Made by a program: the position numbers and the translations under genes | Notes under the pieces: model-generated | Databases searched by the model: none | Told to the model about the DNA's origin: nothing | The model's input: the letters and a program-made list of their open reading frames with translations, nothing else | Shown here: positions 5,982 through 8,558 of the stretch, piece by piece | Layout: every line of letters begins with the position of its first letter | Position numbering within the stretch: position 1 is the stretch's first letter | Assembly (NCBI GenBank): GCA_964424205.1 | Contig: CAYRIF010000161.1 | Coordinates: 1 to 8,558, forward strand | Direction: 5' to 3' | DNA length: 8,558 nucleotides | From: CAYRIF01 sp964424205 | GTDB taxonomy: Bacteria; Bacteroidota; Bacteroidia; Cytophagales; Cyclobacteriaceae

Positions 5982-6917
5982 ATGAAACAAAAATTTGCCG
6001 CCATTAAAAAAAAAATAGAAGCTCCCGTTCAAGAGCTTCATAGTTCCTTATTACAAGAAAAAAGAGTTCGTTTATTTGTCAAAAGAGAAGACCTCATTCA
6101 TCCTGAAATTTCTGGAAACAAATGGAGAAAACTAAAATACAATATATTGGAGGCGGCATCAAAAAAGACAGATACACTTTTAACTTTTGGTGGCGCTTAC
6201 TCCAATCATATTCTGGCAGTAGCCGCCGCTGGAAAAGCATTTGGTTTCAAAACAATTGGTGTAATTAGAGGAGAGGAGCACTTACCCTTAAACCCAACCT
6301 TACACTGCGCAAAAGAAATCCTAGGCATGCAAATCATTTATATGGATCGAACTGCCTATCGGTTAAAAAACACGCCCGCTGTTACGGAAAAACTAGAAAA
6401 TTATTTTGGTCAATTTTACTTGATTCCTGAAGGGGGAACTAATGATTTGGCTGTTAAAGGTTGTACAGAAATACTTAATGATATAAAAATCTCGTATGAT
6501 CATGTGTGCTGCAGTTGTGGTACTGGTGGAACTTTGGCTGGGTTAATCTGTGGCCTACATGGAGAAAAAAGTGTATTGGGGTTTGCTGTTTTGAATGGGG
6601 ATTTTTTAATTTCGGAAGTGGAAAAACATATTGTCAGCTATTCTGAAGAGGTGTTTTCAAACTGGAAAATTAATACTGATTTTCACTTTGGTGGTTATGC
6701 CAAATTTAACCCTGAACTCCTCGATTTTATCAATGCTTTTAAACAAAATCATGGCATACAACTTGATCCTATTTATACTGGGAAAATGATGTTTGGGATT
6801 TTTGATTTGATAAAAAAAGACTATTTCAAAAGTGGCTCAACTGTACTCGCCATTCACACTGGTGGTTTGCAGGGAATTATAGGATTTAATGAAAGGTTTG
6901 GTGGGGTAATATATTAA
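5982..6917 (+). CDS. PLP-dependent ACC deaminase/D-cysteine desulfhydrase family enzyme, more likely desulfhydrase-like
   Basis: The 311-residue cytosolic protein is a fold-type II PLP enzyme of normal family length. SGNKWRK (44-50) contains the Schiff-base lysine K47. GGAYSNH (70-76) is the substrate-carboxylate region, and SCGTGGT (178-184) is the loop that holds the PLP phosphate. Near the end are IYTGK (264-268) and HTGG (292-295). In true ACC deaminases these positions carry E (YEGK) and L (HLGG), and a tyrosine stands two residues before the histidine; here they are T266, T293 and A290. As I recall the published swap of these two positions between tomato and Pseudomonas enzymes, small hydroxyl residues favour D-cysteine desulfhydrase activity (D-cysteine to pyruvate, sulfide and ammonia). 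The real substrate could still be another D- or beta-substituted amino acid. The gene begins with a run of ten A (6006-6015). It reads divergently from the DUF1800 gene and is followed closely by a lipoprotein gene. Confidence 0.88.
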   Translation: MKQKFAAIKKKIEAPVQELHSSLLQEKRVRLFVKREDLIHPEISGNKWRKLKYNILEAASKKTDTLLTFGGAYSNHILAVAAAGKAFGFKTIGVIRGEEHLPLNPTLHCAKEILGMQIIYMDRTAYRLKNTPAVTEKLENYFGQFYLIPEGGTNDLAVKGCTEILNDIKISYDHVCCSCGTGGTLAGLICGLHGEKSVLGFAVLNGDFLISEVEKHIVSYSEEVFSNWKINTDFHFGGYAKFNPELLDFINAFKQNHGIQLDPIYTGKMMFGIFDLIKKDYFKSGSTVLAIHTGGLQGIIGFNERFGGVIY

Positions 6918-6948
6918 GGTTATATTAGTGTTGACAATAATTGACGAA

Positions 6949-7638
6949 ATGAAAACATTCTGCTTTCTCCTGTTCTTTACTATCATTTTAGAAAGTTGTT
7001 CTTCAATATATTTTGCACAACCTCAGCCTCAAGGTGGAGCGACTTTGAAATCCTTCCCGAAGGAATTTCAGGGCAGCTATATTGGTGAGGACAAGGATAC
7101 CGTATATATAAAAAAAAACAAATATGTCTACCCAGAAATATTTGAGAAACACATTCCTATGGTCAAGCTAGATTCTCTTGCCGATGTTAGAATAGAAGAT
7201 GGTTTGCTTTTTGATGATTCAGTTCCAACTAATAAAGGAATCCGTTTTACAATTACAGCTGACACACTACACTATCGTATTAAATTAAATTTGTCTAAAT
7301 TTTTATCTGATTCTTTAGTTATTAAAAAACATAAAGGACTTTTAATTCTAAATAAGAAAGAAAAAGAGGAGAATTATTGGAAAGTTTATTTAATTGAAAA
7401 ATTAAATAATGACGATCTCCGGCTATCAACTATTGGAAATTTTAAGACGGAAGAGACTCCTAATCAAAAAATCAAGTATGATGGCGTCCTAGAAGATTTT
7501 TATTCGATTACCCGCTTTCAAAAAATTGACACATCAAAATATTTAATCAATCCTACCTATAAAGAATTCAAGAAACTGCTTAAAAAAGGGCTTTTTGCAA
7601 AATGGAATGAGTACAAAAAAATTGCTAACAAAAGATAA
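6949..7638 (+). CDS. Unrecognised lipoprotein (229 residues)
   Basis: The ATG at 6949 is chosen over an in-frame GTG at 6928 because it places a lipoprotein signal directly at the N-terminus: MKTFCFLLFFTIILESC, with a hydrophobic core at 4-14 and lipidated cysteine C17. The residues after C17 (SSIYF) lack the acidic surface-export signal of Bacteroidota lipoproteins, so a periplasm-facing anchor is likelier. The mature part opens with FAQPQPQGG and FPKEFQGSY (about 22-44), a pattern I associate with small uncharacterised Bacteroidota lipoproteins. It continues as strands rich in lysine, leucine and isoleucine and ends in a basic helix (about 203-229). I recognise no enzyme motif. The gap of 31 bases to the PLP enzyme gene suggests cotranscription. 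A run of nine A lies at 7110-7118. Confidence 0.75.
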   Translation: MKTFCFLLFFTIILESCSSIYFAQPQPQGGATLKSFPKEFQGSYIGEDKDTVYIKKNKYVYPEIFEKHIPMVKLDSLADVRIEDGLLFDDSVPTNKGIRFTITADTLHYRIKLNLSKFLSDSLVIKKHKGLLILNKKEKEENYWKVYLIEKLNNDDLRLSTIGNFKTEETPNQKIKYDGVLEDFYSITRFQKIDTSKYLINPTYKEFKKLLKKGLFAKWNEYKKIANKR

Positions 7639-7794
7639 AAGAACATAGAGATAGCTATAATCCACAAGTTCACATCGGTGTCTGACAAGTCCACTAGTTT
7701 ATATTTAGAAAGAGGTCTTGACTTTAGGTTAAAGAAAGGTGATTTTTATTCTCTACATTTTTATCAAGGTTGTTAATCGAATTTTCAAAACACT

Positions 7795-8558
7795 ATGACT
7801 ATATCAAAAAAAATAAAATGGGGAATTGTTGGCTGCGGAAATATCGCTAACAAGTTTGTAAGTGACTTGGCGCTTGTTAACGACGCTGAACTAACTGCTG
7901 TTGCTTCGAGAAGCCTATACAAAGCACAGGCATTTGGGCAAAAACATAATGCCAAAACCGCCTATGGGGATTATGACTTGCTGTTTTTAGATTCCGATAT
8001 AGACATCGTATATATAGCAACTCCTCATACTTCACATGCTGCCTTAAGTATAAAAGCCATGGAACATGGAAAACATGTCCTATGTGAAAAACCGCTTGCC
8101 CTCAATAAAGCAGAGGTCGTTGCAATGATTGAAACTTCTCGGCGTACCAACTGCTTTTTTATGGAAGCGTTGTGGACTAGGTTCAATCCTTGTTTGGTAG
8201 AAGTTAAAAAACGCATTGACAACGGAGAAATAGGTCAGGTGAAATATATTAATGCTGACTTCGCTTTTAAGGTTGATAAACCACTTGATGGCAGGGTGCT
8301 AAACCTCAATTTAGGTGGCGGTGCGCTTTTAGACATTGGTATTTATCCTGCTTTTTTAAGCTATCTCTTTTTGGGGATGCCAAAAGAAATCTTAGCGCAG
8401 GCTATTTTTCATGAGGTGACAAAATGTGACATGCAAACCTCTATGGTGTTTCATTATAAAGATGCTCAAGCGATTTTGTCCTGTAGCTTTACCACAAAAT
8501 CTGATATGGTTGCAAGCATCAGTGGTACAGAAGGGCAAATTTACCGGCATGATACGTG
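7795..8558 (+). CDS. Gfo/Idh/MocA family oxidoreductase, dihydrodiol dehydrogenase-like (3' end missing)
   Basis: The first 254 residues of an NAD(P)-dependent oxidoreductase are present; the family is usually about 330 long, so roughly a quarter lies beyond the right edge. The start is the first ATG after an in-frame stop at 7774-7776. The Rossmann motif GIVGCGNIA is at 10-18, ATPHTSH at 75-81, and CEKP at 97-100 carries the catalytic K99. MEALWTRF (123-130) and GGALLDIGIYP (175-185), with D180 and Y184, are typical of the branch containing mammalian dimeric dihydrodiol dehydrogenase and bacterial sugar dehydrogenases. A cyclic polyol or sugar such as xylose or glucose is a plausible substrate, but this is inferred. 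The gap of 156 bases behind the lipoprotein gene holds no hairpin or convincing promoter that I can see, so its transcription is unclear. Confidence 0.9.
   Translation, partial: MTISKKIKWGIVGCGNIANKFVSDLALVNDAELTAVASRSLYKAQAFGQKHNAKTAYGDYDLLFLDSDIDIVYIATPHTSHAALSIKAMEHGKHVLCEKPLALNKAEVVAMIETSRRTNCFFMEALWTRFNPCLVEVKKRIDNGEIGQVKYINADFAFKVDKPLDGRVLNLNLGGGALLDIGIYPAFLSYLFLGMPKEILAQAIFHEVTKCDMQTSMVFHYKDAQAILSCSFTTKSDMVASISGTEGQIYRHDT

Noticed and set aside
6928..6948. Alternative GTG start for the lipoprotein
   Set aside because: It would put seven extra residues, including D and E, before the signal peptide. The ATG at 6949 gives a standard lipoprotein signal.
8025..8222. 65-residue minus-strand frame inside the oxidoreductase gene
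   Set aside because: It lies fully within a well-supported gene with catalytic motifs on the plus strand and has no recognisable features.

Overview
The window looks like chromosomal DNA of a Bacteroidota bacterium, probably of the Cytophagales/Flavobacteriia type. The evidence is the AT-rich base composition, promoters that fit the Bacteroidota pattern TTG-N-TAnnTTTG, near-absence of Shine-Dalgarno sequences, a type IX secretion (T9SS) type A sorting domain, an OmpA-type protein with a PD40 propeller, and a DUF1800/DUF1501 gene pair. I see no mobile element, CRISPR array, tRNA or rRNA.

Layout. Positions 1-5743 are read on the minus strand. Going leftward from 5743 these are: a DUF1800 protein (5743-4097); 26 bases further on, a DUF1501 protein with a twin-arginine-like signal and a C-terminal T9SS sorting domain (4070-2424); a strong hairpin terminator (about 2382-2417); a large TPR/propeller/OmpA-type envelope protein laid out like PorE (2257-278); a perfect 12-bp hairpin (222-251); and a good Bacteroidota promoter (156-186) in front of an unrecognised gene that leaves the window on the left (121-1). 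Positions 5982-8558 are read on the plus strand: a PLP enzyme of the ACC deaminase/D-cysteine desulfhydrase family, a small unrecognised lipoprotein 31 bases behind it, and a Gfo/Idh/MocA oxidoreductase of the dihydrodiol dehydrogenase-like branch, cut by the right edge. The 238-bp gap 5744-5981 is a divergent promoter region.

How the genes fit together. The DUF1800 and DUF1501 genes almost certainly form one transcription unit. Their products are a widespread pair of unknown function. Here only the DUF1501 partner has an export signal and a T9SS anchor, so the pair is the best candidate in the window for an undescribed extracellular system. The OmpA-type protein is a peptidoglycan-linked outer-membrane component and may or may not be connected to T9SS. 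The plus-strand genes look like small-molecule metabolism plus a lipoprotein, with no clear functional link to the left half.
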